Assembly: GCA_944329375.1 (NCBI GenBank)
Contig: CALVIB010000007.1
Location: 1 to 45,143 of the forward strand
Reading direction: 5' to 3'
DNA length: 45,143 nucleotides
From: an uncultured Bacilli bacterium
Lineage (GTDB): Bacteria; Bacillota_I; Bacilli_A; RF39; UBA660
The notes under the pieces were generated by a model. That model saw only the letters and a list, made by a program, of their open reading frames with translations, ran no database searches and was not told the DNA's origin. A program made the position numbers and the translations under genes. The stretch's first letter is position 1. Every line of letters starts with the position of its first letter. Of the stretch, positions 32,533 through 41,304 are shown in pieces.

Positions 32533-33636
32533 CTAATTTAATCTTTTTACCTTTTCTTCTCCACCTATTAAAGCCCTAGTAATTGTAGATTTATATTTAT
32601 CAAAAACTCTATCATATTCGTCAAAAGTCTTTAAAATTGCTTTACGAGAATTACTCTTTTCCTGCTGAGAAAGCACTAATAAATCTACTCCTTTTTGATA
32701 ACTTTTAACCATTTCACTTAAAGTATCTTTTGTAATTAAACTATCACTATCCAAATTTAAAATTGTTTCAATATTATCCCCAAGTTTTAAAGAAGTTGCT
32801 TTTATTGTTTCATTAGCTATATCGCTAACTTTTCTTAAACGCTCTAATCTACTCGCATCCCTTTTTATACCAATGGCCAAGCTAGCATATATATTTAATG
32901 TTGGAGCCGTAACTTGTAAATATTCATCATATTTAATCTTTTGTCTCATTGAACCAGCTGTTTTCAAATCAATTTGTGCACATAAACCTTTCATAATTTC
33001 CATAGTTGTCCTAAGTGCCATCATTCTTTCTTCCGCAACATCGACAAAAACCTTTTTTAAATTTGCTTTACTAGGATTACTCTTTTCCATTTGTAATAAA
33101 GTTACCTTATAATTTTCTATATATGTATTACCCGCAGCAATCAAATCATTTAATTTATCTTCTAACATTTCTACATATAATTTAAATTTCATAAAAAATT
33201 TTACATCATTTTCCAAAGAAACTTTATCTTTTCTAATTTGTTCGCATATTTTTTGGATATTTTCTAAATAATCAATATAAACTTCCGCATAATTTTCATT
33301 ATCATTAAGTAAATCAATATGCCCTTTAGAAATCCTATTAAGTAAATTGCATACTCCATTAGCCAATTTATTTTTACGAATTTTTTCTTTTGTTCCACTT
33401 TCTCCTGTAAAAGATTCATTAAATTTTACAAGTTCTAAAGCAGGAACTTCAAACTCATAACTCTTATAAATATCTTCATCAAAGTCAAGTGGTAAATTTT
33501 CTCTTAATTTTTCAAAACTCTCTAATACATCTGCTCCATATGAAGCAATAGAACTAGGATTATCAATATCAATTATACTAAAACTTCCTTGTTCTTCATT
33601 TATACAAAAATCTTCAAATGATTCAATTTCGCTCAT
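32533..33636 (-). CDS. TelA-like protein (toxic anion resistance family)
   Basis: This 367-residue, mostly helical protein resembles B. subtilis YaaN/TelA. It has SIASYGADVLESF near the N-terminus, a long helical middle with KFKLYVEMLEDKLNDLIAAGNTYIEN, and a KVSDIANETIKATSLKLGDN segment followed by a DTLSEMVKSYQKGVDLL helix. TelA proteins are linked to tellurite resistance and envelope stress, but their mechanism is unknown. In Bacilli they often pair with the membrane protein XpaC; here the partners are two different coiled-coil membrane proteins. GGAGG precedes the ATG and the spacing to both neighbours is two to three bases. Confidence 0.65.
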   Translation of the reverse strand: MSEIESFEDFCINEEQGSFSIIDIDNPSSIASYGADVLESFEKLRENLPLDFDEDIYKSYEFEVPALELVKFNESFTGESGTKEKIRKNKLANGVCNLLNRISKGHIDLLNDNENYAEVYIDYLENIQKICEQIRKDKVSLENDVKFFMKFKLYVEMLEDKLNDLIAAGNTYIENYKVTLLQMEKSNPSKANLKKVFVDVAEERMMALRTTMEIMKGLCAQIDLKTAGSMRQKIKYDEYLQVTAPTLNIYASLAIGIKRDASRLERLRKVSDIANETIKATSLKLGDNIETILNLDSDSLITKDTLSEMVKSYQKGVDLLVLSQQEKSNSRKAILKTFDEYDRVFDKYKSTITRALIGGEEKVKRLN

Positions 33637-33637
33637 A

Positions 33638-34798
33638 TTATTTACCTCCTAATTTTTTAACAATAGTCTTACTTACATTAACATCAGAATAACTTTTATC
33701 TAAAGCAGTTTCCCTTTCCAATTCCTCAGATTTTAAACGATACTTTTGTTCTTCAATTAAATATTCCTTTTTTAATTTTAAACATTCTTCATATTCATCT
33801 TTTTTGCTTTTTATTTCATATGAAATAGCTTCTATTTTTTCTTCGAGTGATAAAACATTATCTAAATTATCATCTGATACATCTAAATCCTTTAAAACTC
33901 TTTCACTAAGTTGATTATTTTTTAAATAAACATCTTTAACATTTTTTAACCATACTACATCATAATATTTTTCTATCCTATCTTCTTTAAAAAAACTATC
34001 TGTCAGAATCAAATTTACAAAAAAATACATTGGAAATAAAGCTATATTTATAAAAACAGTTAAGGTTACATCCAAAGCAACAGAAAAACAAAAAACATTA
34101 AGTATAGTGCAAAATAAAATTAAACAAAATATTTTAAGTTTAGTGGAAAAAGAAATAGCTTCTAAACCAAACTTCAATCCACAAGAAGCGAAAAAATAAC
34201 TTGTTTTCAAATTTGTAAAAAAACCATCATAATTTTCTCTTCTAAAAAATAATCTATTATATTTTATTGCTTCTGACATATATTCATCTATTTTATTTTG
34301 TATATTGATTTTTTTATTTATAAAATGTATCTCTTTCTTTTTATCTCTTGTTAGTTTTTTTAAACTTTTATTATTATAATTAGACTTATTACAAGTTAAA
34401 ACATCTTGTAAATTATCTCTTTCTAGTTCTAGTTCGGCAATTTCATCTTTTTTCTTACTAACAAAAAGACTATAATTTTTATATTGTCTGCGAGAGCATA
34501 ATTCACTATATAAAGTATCAAAATATGTGAGATTTACACCATATTTATTCGAATAAGATAAACTTTTGTCAATATAGTCATTTATTTCATATGATTCAAA
34601 AACTAACGTATTATACTTTCGAGAAAACAATTCGATAAATACAAATAAAGTTGAAAAATCCATTTTCTTCTCTTGATAAAGAAACAATAAATAATATAAC
34701 ACATCTGTTTTAATAGCAAATAAATCACTTAACGAAAAGCCAGCATTTGTTAATTCTTTTATAGTTTCTTCCAAAAATTCTTTACCTACATCTTCCAT
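33638..34798 (-). CDS. Coiled-coil membrane protein, tandem paralog 1
   Basis: I do not recognise this protein of about 386 residues. A helical N-terminal domain (about 1-120) leads to a coiled coil (about 125-195), two adjacent membrane segments (about 215-260, LFCTILNVFCFSVALDVTLT) and a second coiled coil (about 300-370). It shares its plan and the motif KYYDVVWLKN with the upstream gene (KYYDVKWLNE), so the two are diverged duplicates. The frame opens slightly earlier, but AGGTG points to the ATG at 34798. The stop of the upstream gene is six bases upstream of this start. Confidence 0.7.
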   Translation of the reverse strand: MEDVGKEFLEETIKELTNAGFSLSDLFAIKTDVLYYLLFLYQEKKMDFSTLFVFIELFSRKYNTLVFESYEINDYIDKSLSYSNKYGVNLTYFDTLYSELCSRRQYKNYSLFVSKKKDEIAELELERDNLQDVLTCNKSNYNNKSLKKLTRDKKKEIHFINKKINIQNKIDEYMSEAIKYNRLFFRRENYDGFFTNLKTSYFFASCGLKFGLEAISFSTKLKIFCLILFCTILNVFCFSVALDVTLTVFINIALFPMYFFVNLILTDSFFKEDRIEKYYDVVWLKNVKDVYLKNNQLSERVLKDLDVSDDNLDNVLSLEEKIEAISYEIKSKKDEYEECLKLKKEYLIEEQKYRLKSEELERETALDKSYSDVNVSKTIVKKLGGK

Positions 34799-34803
34799 AA
34801 TAG

Positions 34804-35907
34804 TCACCTGCGACTTAAATAAAGTTTTTTTAATTTACCATCTTGATTTGCTAAATTTTCTTTCTCAAAAGTTTTGTTTTCTTCTCTAGAAAAAATAATT
34901 TCTGCTATTAAATGGTTTTCCGCTTCCTCATTCATTGTTTTTTGCTTATGTTCTATTAACTCATTAAGATTTCTTTTAACACTTTCAATATCTCTTTCTA
35001 TACTAAATATTTCTTTTTCACATTCTTCAATTTTATCTAAACATTCTGGTAATTCTTGATAACTTGAAAGATATTTTTCTTGTTTCAAATTATATTTATT
35101 TAAAACATAATTTCTAAATTCATTTAACCATTTAACATCATAATATTTATCAATTTTACCATTAAATATAAAATTATTTAAAAAAGATCTGATTCCACAT
35201 TGTAATAATATAGCCGAAAATATAAAAGGGGCTAAGTTAATTGACAAAACAATTATCAAAGCAAATACCAACATATTTATTTTAGTAGTTATAGAAATAG
35301 ACTTTAAAGCATATTTTACTGAATATTTACTGATTTCCAAAGACACACAAATATTTTTTATAACTTCGTCATAGCAATATGCTTCTGAATTATGTAACAT
35401 TTTTTCAACTAATTTATCAAGATTTTCTTTGTTACTAACTAACTTACGTAAATTTTTCTGATGTTTTTTCATTTTATTTATATTTTGTAAACCTAACTTC
35501 TTCTTATAACATTTTAGTGTTTCCTCACAAGCCTCTTTTTCAGCTTCTTTTTTAGCAATTTCATCTTTATATTCTTCTACACGAATACTACATTGCTTAA
35601 AGTCATAATGCGCCACCAATTCTCCATATAAACTTTTAACATAATCAGAACCAAAATAACCAAACTTTGTATTATAATATAAAATTTTATCAATAAACGA
35701 CTTTATATCTTCTACTTCAAATATAGCAAAATCACGATTCCAAATAAATTCTAAAAGCCAAATAATCTCACTCTCACTTATTTTACCACTGTTTAAAAAA
35801 TCAAAAAGGTATTCATAAACTTCATTACTTATAGATTTATAATAAATTCCAAACATATAATTTCCTACTATCAATCTCTTTTTTTCTATAAATTTATCAA
35901 TTTCCAT
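34804..35907 (-). CDS. Coiled-coil membrane protein, tandem paralog 2
   Basis: This protein of about 367 residues has the same layout as its downstream paralog: helical N-terminus, coiled coil (about 120-175), membrane hairpin near 205-245 (INMLVFALIIVLSINLAPFIFSAILL), the KYYDVKWLNE motif, and a C-terminal coiled coil. Function is unknown. GGAGTG favours the ATG at 35907; an earlier ATG at 35925 overlaps the preceding stop codon. Two paralogs with paired coiled coils could form a hetero-oligomer bridging the membrane. Confidence 0.7.
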   Translation of the reverse strand: MEIDKFIEKKRLIVGNYMFGIYYKSISNEVYEYLFDFLNSGKISESEIIWLLEFIWNRDFAIFEVEDIKSFIDKILYYNTKFGYFGSDYVKSLYGELVAHYDFKQCSIRVEEYKDEIAKKEAEKEACEETLKCYKKKLGLQNINKMKKHQKNLRKLVSNKENLDKLVEKMLHNSEAYCYDEVIKNICVSLEISKYSVKYALKSISITTKINMLVFALIIVLSINLAPFIFSAILLQCGIRSFLNNFIFNGKIDKYYDVKWLNEFRNYVLNKYNLKQEKYLSSYQELPECLDKIEECEKEIFSIERDIESVKRNLNELIEHKQKTMNEEAENHLIAEIIFSREENKTFEKENLANQDGKLKKLYLSRR

Positions 35908-35924
35908 AATATCACTCCAACCCA

Positions 35925-36524
35925 TTATTTTTTTATAAGTTTCCTAATATCCTCGCTATACACTCCAGCATTCCAAGCATCAATTTCAAGTTCTTTATTA
36001 ATAATTTCCTCATTTATTTTATCATTTAATATAATACTTAAAATCGCAGAATAAAAAGCTCCTTCATCCACATAATATTTACGTGCTTTTTTAATATAAT
36101 CTACAATTAACTCTTTATTTTTATTGCCATTTAAATAACAGATAATTTGACTTACTATTAATTTATTTTCAAAAAGCAAATAAATATCCAAATAATCTTT
36201 AAAATTATAAACCAAAGTTGAATTTGTTAAACAAACTTGTAAATTATTTAAATAAATATTTACATCAGTATCTAAAAGTACATATAACTTTTCAGCAAAA
36301 TCAATTTGTTCTTTAAAAGTAGAATCAGACAAATTTTCACTAATTACATAAATAACAGATAAAATAACTTCTTTATTACGTTTAAAACAAAAACCATTAT
36401 AACCATTTAAAGCTAACTTATAATATTCAAGTGCTTGATTAATATAAGGATATTTTTTTAAACTTAAATAGTTATATAACTTTCCAAAATCATCATCTTT
36501 CTCTGATTTATTAAATATTCCCAA
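35925..36524 (-). CDS. Helical protein, first gene of the TelA-like cluster
   Basis: I do not recognise this 199-residue protein. It is helical, with tetratricopeptide-like spacing (YNYLSLKKYPYINQALEYYK), suggesting a scaffold, but no clear repeat could be confirmed. The frame is open to 36575 and would add a membrane segment. However, an extended -10 box (TGTTATAAT at 36553-36561) lies within that extension, and AGGAG eight bases before the TTG at 36524 supports the shorter start used here. If the longer start is right the protein is membrane-anchored. Confidence 0.6.
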   Translation of the reverse strand: MGIFNKSEKDDDFGKLYNYLSLKKYPYINQALEYYKLALNGYNGFCFKRNKEVILSVIYVISENLSDSTFKEQIDFAEKLYVLLDTDVNIYLNNLQVCLTNSTLVYNFKDYLDIYLLFENKLIVSQIICYLNGNKNKELIVDYIKKARKYYVDEGAFYSAILSIILNDKINEEIINKELEIDAWNAGVYSEDIRKLIKK

Positions 36525-36552
36525 ACATACCACTCCTACGAAAGTACCAAAT

Positions 36553-36561
36553 ATTATAACA
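36553..36561 (-). promoter_or_regulatory. Extended -10 box of the TelA-like cluster
   Basis: TGTTATAAT on the minus strand lies about 30 bases before the proposed TTG start. The -35 is a run of T with no clear match. Confidence 0.5.
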
Positions 36562-36589
36562 TAAAAATAAAACAAAAAAACATAAATAT

Positions 36590-36622
36590 AAAAAAATTAT
36601 CTAATTATATATAATTAGATAA
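36590..36622 (-). terminator. Terminator of the lipid kinase gene
   Basis: A 26-base perfect palindrome, TTATCTAATTATA and its complement (36597-36622), is followed on the minus strand by seven T residues. Confidence 0.75.
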
Positions 36623-37529
36623 ATATTTTATCAAGTTCTTTATTAGGAAGTAACATTTTTATTCCTTTAACAATCTTAATTTCATAGTCTTTAGTTTTTG
36701 TTTTAAGCATTTCCCCATCAATACAAAAACTTTTTTTAGGAATTTCTTTTAACTTAATCTTTAAATTATTTGTTCTAAAAAAATAAAATCCTGGAACTTT
36801 CCTGATATCACTAGTTTTAAGTAAATATAAACTTCTAATAATATCTTTTTTAGTTGTAATATTAGAAAGTAATACCTCAAACATACCATCATTCATCTTC
36901 ACATCTTGTAAAATTTCTAAACCGCCCATTCTACTGGCATTACATATTAAAGCAAAAGAATAAAGACCAGTATATGTTTCTCCATTAGCTGTATAACTCA
37001 TTTCAAACAGATGTGTTTTTTGATTAAATGATTTTAAAGCATTAATCATATAAGCAAAATATCCTAAATTCTTCTTTAACTTTCTAGGTGTATCATAAGC
37101 CACATCCGTAAACTTTCCAAGTCCAGCCACATAAACAAAAGGAACATCATTAATAGTACAAATATCAAGTTCTTTAACAGTGCCCTCTAAAATCATCTTT
37201 AAATTATTAACTGGATTTTTACCCATTCCAAATGTTGCACCCAAATCATTAGTAGTACCAAGAGGAATATGTGAAAGTAAAAGCTTGTGCTTTCTTTTTA
37301 AATTACCTGTAACAACTTCATTAAAGGTTCCATCCCCACCTAATGAAATTACTAAGTCTACTGTATCAGATAGTTCTGAAATAATCTTCTTCGCATGTCC
37401 TGCATATTTAGTAAAAATAACATTAACTGAATAACCATACTCATTTAATATTTTCTCAAATTTATCAGCTAAAACCTCTTTATTATTTTTACCACTATTA
37501 GGATTACATATCAAAACACTTTTTTTCAT
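36615..37529 (-). CDS. Diacylglycerol/lipid kinase family protein (DgkB/YegS type)
   Basis: This 304-residue protein has the family glycine motifs: NPNSGKN near residue 9, GGDGTFNEVV (about 64-73) and LPLGTTND-like IPLGTTNDLG (about 87-96). Members phosphorylate diacylglycerol or related lipids with ATP at the membrane, recycling lipid from teichoic acid synthesis. The C-terminal beta domain is complete. It is the last gene of a possible unit starting at sufC. Confidence 0.85.
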   Translation of the reverse strand: MKKSVLICNPNSGKNNKEVLADKFEKILNEYGYSVNVIFTKYAGHAKKIISELSDTVDLVISLGGDGTFNEVVTGNLKRKHKLLLSHIPLGTTNDLGATFGMGKNPVNNLKMILEGTVKELDICTINDVPFVYVAGLGKFTDVAYDTPRKLKKNLGYFAYMINALKSFNQKTHLFEMSYTANGETYTGLYSFALICNASRMGGLEILQDVKMNDGMFEVLLSNITTKKDIIRSLYLLKTSDIRKVPGFYFFRTNNLKIKLKEIPKKSFCIDGEMLKTKTKDYEIKIVKGIKMLLPNKELDKIFI

Positions 37530-37576
37530 AGTAAACCACCATTTTCATTATACATTATTTTATAAAAATAACAAAA

Positions 37577-38005
37577 TTAAATATGATTTATTTTTTTTGA
37601 AACTGCAGAATATAAATCAGGAAAAACAGATACAAAACTAGCATCATTTTCAATATCGCTTCTTAAAGCCATTAGTTCTGATAAAGATAAACTATTAAGC
37701 CAAGTTTCAACATTACCATCTTGATTAGCCAAATATAAATTCAAAAATAGTTCATCTTTCTTTCTGTTAAGATATTCTTCTAAAGATACTTTTAAACCGA
37801 AAGTTGTATAATTATCTTTACAATTATCTAAAAAATTAAGTATTTCAGATATTTTTTCATAACCATATTCCTCTAATTTTATTTCTAACATATTAGAAAA
37901 ATTTTCCATATAAAAAATTAGATTATCAATAACATCTTTCTCTTTTAAATACATCTTATTAAATAACTCATTATCTAAATTTCCATTAGATATAATTCCA
38001 AACAT
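37577..38005 (-). CDS. Small helical protein between sufS and the lipid kinase, unknown
   Basis: I do not recognise this 142-residue acidic helical protein. It has no membrane segment and a single Cys (FLDNCKDNY). A good GGGAGTG precedes the ATG. It lies 64 bases after the sufS stop. It lacks the SufU or SufE motifs, so I do not assign it to the iron-sulfur pathway. Confidence 0.65.
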   Translation of the reverse strand: MFGIISNGNLDNELFNKMYLKEKDVIDNLIFYMENFSNMLEIKLEEYGYEKISEILNFLDNCKDNYTTFGLKVSLEEYLNRKKDELFLNLYLANQDGNVETWLNSLSLSELMALRSDIENDASFVSVFPDLYSAVSKKINHI

Positions 38006-38069
38006 ATTTTCACTCCCTTTGTGTATAATATAATAACACTATTAAAATAAATGTCAAATTAAAAGAAAA

Positions 38070-39263
38070 TCATATGATTTCCTCTTTAATATTTGGATTT
38101 TTCAAAGCTAAAATTAATTTATCAATTTCCTCTTTATTATTATAAAAATATAAACTAATTCTACAAGTATTTTTAATATGAATTTCTTCTTTTAATATCT
38201 TCGCACAGTGATTACCAGCCCTTGTACATATGTTATATTTATCTAAGTAAATAGATAAATCTTGTGGAAAAATACCATTATAATTAATAGTCACAATACC
38301 ACTTTGACTATGGCTATTATAAATAGTAACCTCTTTAATCTCCTTTAGTCTACTAACTAAATAATTCTTAAGTTCTAACTCATACTTATGAATATTATCA
38401 AATCCAATATTCATCAAATATTTAATAATATATCCAAATCCAATAACACCAGCAACATTAGGTGTTCCTGCTTCTAATCTATCAGGCATTGTTTTATAAA
38501 TTCTTGTTCCATCCATGTTAAAATCCGCATTCATTCCACCACCAAAAATAATTGGTTTAATATCGTTTAATAAATTTTCCTTACCATATAAAATACCAAC
38601 ACCAGTAGGACCACACATCTTATGAGCTGAAAAAACTAAAAAATCAACATCTAAATCTTGCACATCAACCTTTAAATGAGGTACACTTTGAGCCCCATCT
38701 ACTAAAACTAAAATTCCCTTTTCATGAGCAAGCTTACATATATCTTTTATTGGCCTAACATCTCCAACCACATTACTAATATGCGCTAGAGAAATAACCC
38801 TAGTTTTATCAGTAATAGCTTTTTTTACATTTTCAAGTAAAACTTCATGATTTTCATCTAATTCAATATATTTAATTTTTAATTTTAATCTATCTTTAAG
38901 TTCAAACCATGGAAGTAAATTAGAAGCATGCTCACTCATCGTAAGTAAAACCTCATCGCCTTCATTTAAAATATTTGCAAAATAACCAAAAACTATTTTG
39001 TTAATTGAATCAGTTGCCCCACTAGTAAAAGCAATCTCTGAAACTTTTTTCGCATTTATTAAATCTTTAACTAAATATCTCGTTTCTTCATACTTACCAC
39101 TAGCTTTAATACTTAAAGCATAATCTCCCCTATGCGCATTTGAACTATAATTATCATAATAATCGGAAATAGCTTCCCCTAAAATCTTAGGTTTTAACGT
39201 GGTCGCCCCATTATCAAAATAAATAATTCCTGATTTTAAAATATTAAAATCATCTCTATTCAT
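38070..39263 (-). CDS. sufS: Cysteine desulfurase SufS
   Basis: This 397-residue PLP enzyme starts with the YFDNGATTLKP motif. The PLP lysine lies in SAHKMCGPTG and the catalytic Cys is C353 in RAGNHCAKIL, characteristic of group II (SufS/CsdA) desulfurases. It takes sulfur from cysteine as a persulfide for iron-sulfur cluster assembly. It follows the SufB/D gene by four bases and a GGAGGTGAAG site precedes the ATG. A persulfide acceptor (SufU or SufE) is not encoded next to it. Confidence 0.93.
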   Translation of the reverse strand: MNRDDFNILKSGIIYFDNGATTLKPKILGEAISDYYDNYSSNAHRGDYALSIKASGKYEETRYLVKDLINAKKVSEIAFTSGATDSINKIVFGYFANILNEGDEVLLTMSEHASNLLPWFELKDRLKLKIKYIELDENHEVLLENVKKAITDKTRVISLAHISNVVGDVRPIKDICKLAHEKGILVLVDGAQSVPHLKVDVQDLDVDFLVFSAHKMCGPTGVGILYGKENLLNDIKPIIFGGGMNADFNMDGTRIYKTMPDRLEAGTPNVAGVIGFGYIIKYLMNIGFDNIHKYELELKNYLVSRLKEIKEVTIYNSHSQSGIVTINYNGIFPQDLSIYLDKYNICTRAGNHCAKILKEEIHIKNTCRISLYFYNNKEEIDKLILALKNPNIKEEII

Positions 39264-39267
39264 AACT

Positions 39268-40056
39268 TCACCTCCAATACTTATTAATAACTTCTTCTAA
39301 AACATCCCTATAATAAGTAACTCCTTTTAAAAGAAAACCTTTAATTAACAAATTAAGTGCCTCCCTCTTAGAAATACCCCTACTCATTAAATAAAATACA
39401 TCATCATAAGCAAACGTTCCAATATGTGCACTATGATTTGCAGTAACATCTTCCTCATCAATAAATAAATTAGGTTTAATTACACAAATGTTTTCAGTCA
39501 TATTAATAATTCTTGCCTTTTGATTAATATCACATCCTGTTATTCCATTAGAAACAAAACCTGAAACATTAAATTCTAACTTGCCATCTAAAATATTAAC
39601 TCCATTATTTAATATGTTACTAACTGTATTCTTCGCATTATGATAAACCAAAAAATTATATTTTTCTATATCTTTACAAATAGTTTTTAAATTAAAATTA
39701 ACTACTGCATTCTCCCCATTTAAATTAATTAAATTCATCTCTTTAATGTTGTTACCATCATTAACCTTTTCTATATTAAGATAACTATTTTCCTCTAAAT
39801 AATACTTATATTGAAATTTATAATCTCCTTTACTTTTATATTCATATATATTTGCTTTAACCCCACTTATAACATTTATATAAAAATCAAGTTTGATATC
39901 CACTTCACTAGCCCAAATAACAATATCAGTATCTTTTAAAACCTTTATTTTAACACTCTGAACATTTAAAAATTTACTAGCCTCTCCAACACTAACCTCT
40001 ATTCCATCACTATTTTCTATTTTTATATCTTCACCATTAATTACAATCTTATTCAT
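39268..40056 (-). CDS. Short SufB/SufD-family Fe-S scaffold protein
   Basis: This protein is 262 residues, much shorter than usual SufB (about 465) or SufD (about 430). The beta-helix core and the C-terminal family block are present: NHSAHIGTFAYDDVFYLMSR and GISKREALNLLIKGFL. The latter interacts with SufC in studied complexes. The His in NHSAHIG matches the essential SufD His. No second SufB/D gene lies in the operon, so a homodimer with SufC is possible, like the short SmsB-SmsC systems. Whether it is truly SufB or SufD cannot be decided here. It overlaps the end of sufC. Confidence 0.85.
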   Translation of the reverse strand: MNKIVINGEDIKIENSDGIEVSVGEASKFLNVQSVKIKVLKDTDIVIWASEVDIKLDFYINVISGVKANIYEYKSKGDYKFQYKYYLEENSYLNIEKVNDGNNIKEMNLINLNGENAVVNFNLKTICKDIEKYNFLVYHNAKNTVSNILNNGVNILDGKLEFNVSGFVSNGITGCDINQKARIINMTENICVIKPNLFIDEEDVTANHSAHIGTFAYDDVFYLMSRGISKREALNLLIKGFLLKGVTYYRDVLEEVINKYWR

Positions 40057-40798
40057 GAATATCTCCTATTATTTTATCATAACCTTCTTTTTCAATCTTC
40101 AAAGCTAAACTTTTATCACCACTTAAAACAATATGTCCATCTTTCATAATATGTATAAAATCAGGTTTAATATAATCTAAAAGTCTTTGATAATGGGTAA
40201 CTAATAAAATAGCAGGCTTTTTATCATTATAATAATCCATCACACTTTCTCCAACTAACTTTAAACTATCAACATCAAGTCCAGAATCTATCTCATCTAA
40301 TAAAACTATATTAGGTTTTAAAATATTCATCTGCAAAATTTCATTTTTCTTTCTCTCTCCACCAGAAAATCCATCATTAATACCTCTGTGAATCATATTT
40401 TTATCCATATGTAATTTTTTAGTTAAATCTTCAACCTCTCTAATAAAAGAAAGTAATTTAAAATTATCTCCTTCTTTAGCCCTTAAAGCGCTTCTTAAAA
40501 AATCCGCATTACTAACCCCTTCAACAGCTACTGGCATCTGCATTCCTAAAAATATTCCAATTTTAGCTCTTTCATTTACTGGCATCTTATTAATAACTTT
40601 ACCATTATAAATAATTTTTCCCTTAATAATCTTATAATTAGTATCTCCCATAATAACCTTAGTTAAAGTAGATTTACCAGTACCATTTGGTCCCATAATC
40701 GCATGAATCTCTCCAGATTTAATTTCTAAATTAAAATCCTTTAAAATAATCTTACCACTGACTTCAACTGTTAAATTTTCTATTTTTAAACTGTTCAT
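40049..40798 (-). CDS. sufC: Fe-S cluster assembly ATPase SufC
   Basis: This 249-residue ABC ATPase has Walker A GPNGTGKST (about 36-44), the signature FSGGERKK, Walker B IVLLDEIDSGLD and a switch His in LLVTHYQR. SufC drives conformational change of the SufB/D scaffold. It is the first gene of the sufC-sufB/D-sufS operon, starting near a divergent HIT gene. AAAGGTGATTAG precedes the ATG. Confidence 0.95.
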   Translation of the reverse strand: MNSLKIENLTVEVSGKIILKDFNLEIKSGEIHAIMGPNGTGKSTLTKVIMGDTNYKIIKGKIIYNGKVINKMPVNERAKIGIFLGMQMPVAVEGVSNADFLRSALRAKEGDNFKLLSFIREVEDLTKKLHMDKNMIHRGINDGFSGGERKKNEILQMNILKPNIVLLDEIDSGLDVDSLKLVGESVMDYYNDKKPAILLVTHYQRLLDYIKPDFIHIMKDGHIVLSGDKSLALKIEKEGYDKIIGDIHE

Positions 40799-40819
40799 TC
40801 CTAATCACCTTTCTATATT

Positions 40820-40849
40820 TTAACATTTTTTTAACTCTTTTTGTATAAA
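40820..40849 (+). promoter_or_regulatory. Possible promoter of the HIT gene
   Basis: TTAACA, an 18-base spacer and TATAAA, with TG just before the -10, lie about 45 bases before the HIT start. This is a moderate match in a very AT-rich divergent region. Confidence 0.4.
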
Positions 40850-40897
40850 ATTACTAAAATTAACCATAATATGATAGAATAATTATGGGTGATAAAA

Positions 40898-41263
40898 ATG
40901 GATTGTATATTTTGTAAAATAGTAAACGGAGAAATCCCTTCATACACTTTATACGAAGATGAAATAGTTAAAGTATTTTTAGATGCGAATCCCGATGTCA
41001 ACGGTCATACCCTAATAATCCCTAAAAAACATTATCAAGACTTATTTGACATCGATAATGATACTTTAATGCATATTATGGATATAGCTAGAAAAATAAA
41101 CCAACTATTAAAAGACAAATTAAACATAGATGGTTTAACCTTAGTTCAAAATAATGGTTTAAAACAAGAAGTTAAACACTTTCATCTTCACTTAAAACCA
41201 CAGTATAAAGAAGAAGGAACAAAACTATCTCCAGAAGAAATTTATAATAAAATAAACGGCTAA
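40898..41263 (+). CDS. HIT-family nucleotide hydrolase/transferase
   Basis: This 121-residue protein starts CIFCKI (C3, C6, possible zinc site) and has the histidine triad HFHLHLKP (H94, H96, H98). HIT enzymes hydrolyse or transfer nucleotide monophosphates, commonly adenosine phosphoramidates or dinucleotides. It belongs to the Hint-like branch (Bacilli Hit/YhaE). GGGTGAT before the ATG at 40898 selects this start over the in-frame GTG three codons earlier. It is divergent from the suf operon and ends in a clear hairpin terminator. Confidence 0.92.
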   Translation: MDCIFCKIVNGEIPSYTLYEDEIVKVFLDANPDVNGHTLIIPKKHYQDLFDIDNDTLMHIMDIARKINQLLKDKLNIDGLTLVQNNGLKQEVKHFHLHLKPQYKEEGTKLSPEEIYNKING

Positions 41264-41280
41264 AACCGTTTATTTTATTA
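41251..41280 (+). terminator. Bidirectional terminator between the HIT gene and its convergent neighbour
   Basis: AATAAACGG pairs with CCGTTTATT (nine bases, six-base loop), with T residues after it on the plus strand and an A-rich start that serves the minus strand. Confidence 0.8.
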
Positions 41281-41304
41281 AATAATTTCACTAAACTTTT
41301 AAGA

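Noticed and set aside
37577-38005. SufU or SufE-like sulfur acceptor next to sufS
   Set aside because: The protein has a single Cys in the wrong context and none of the family motifs.
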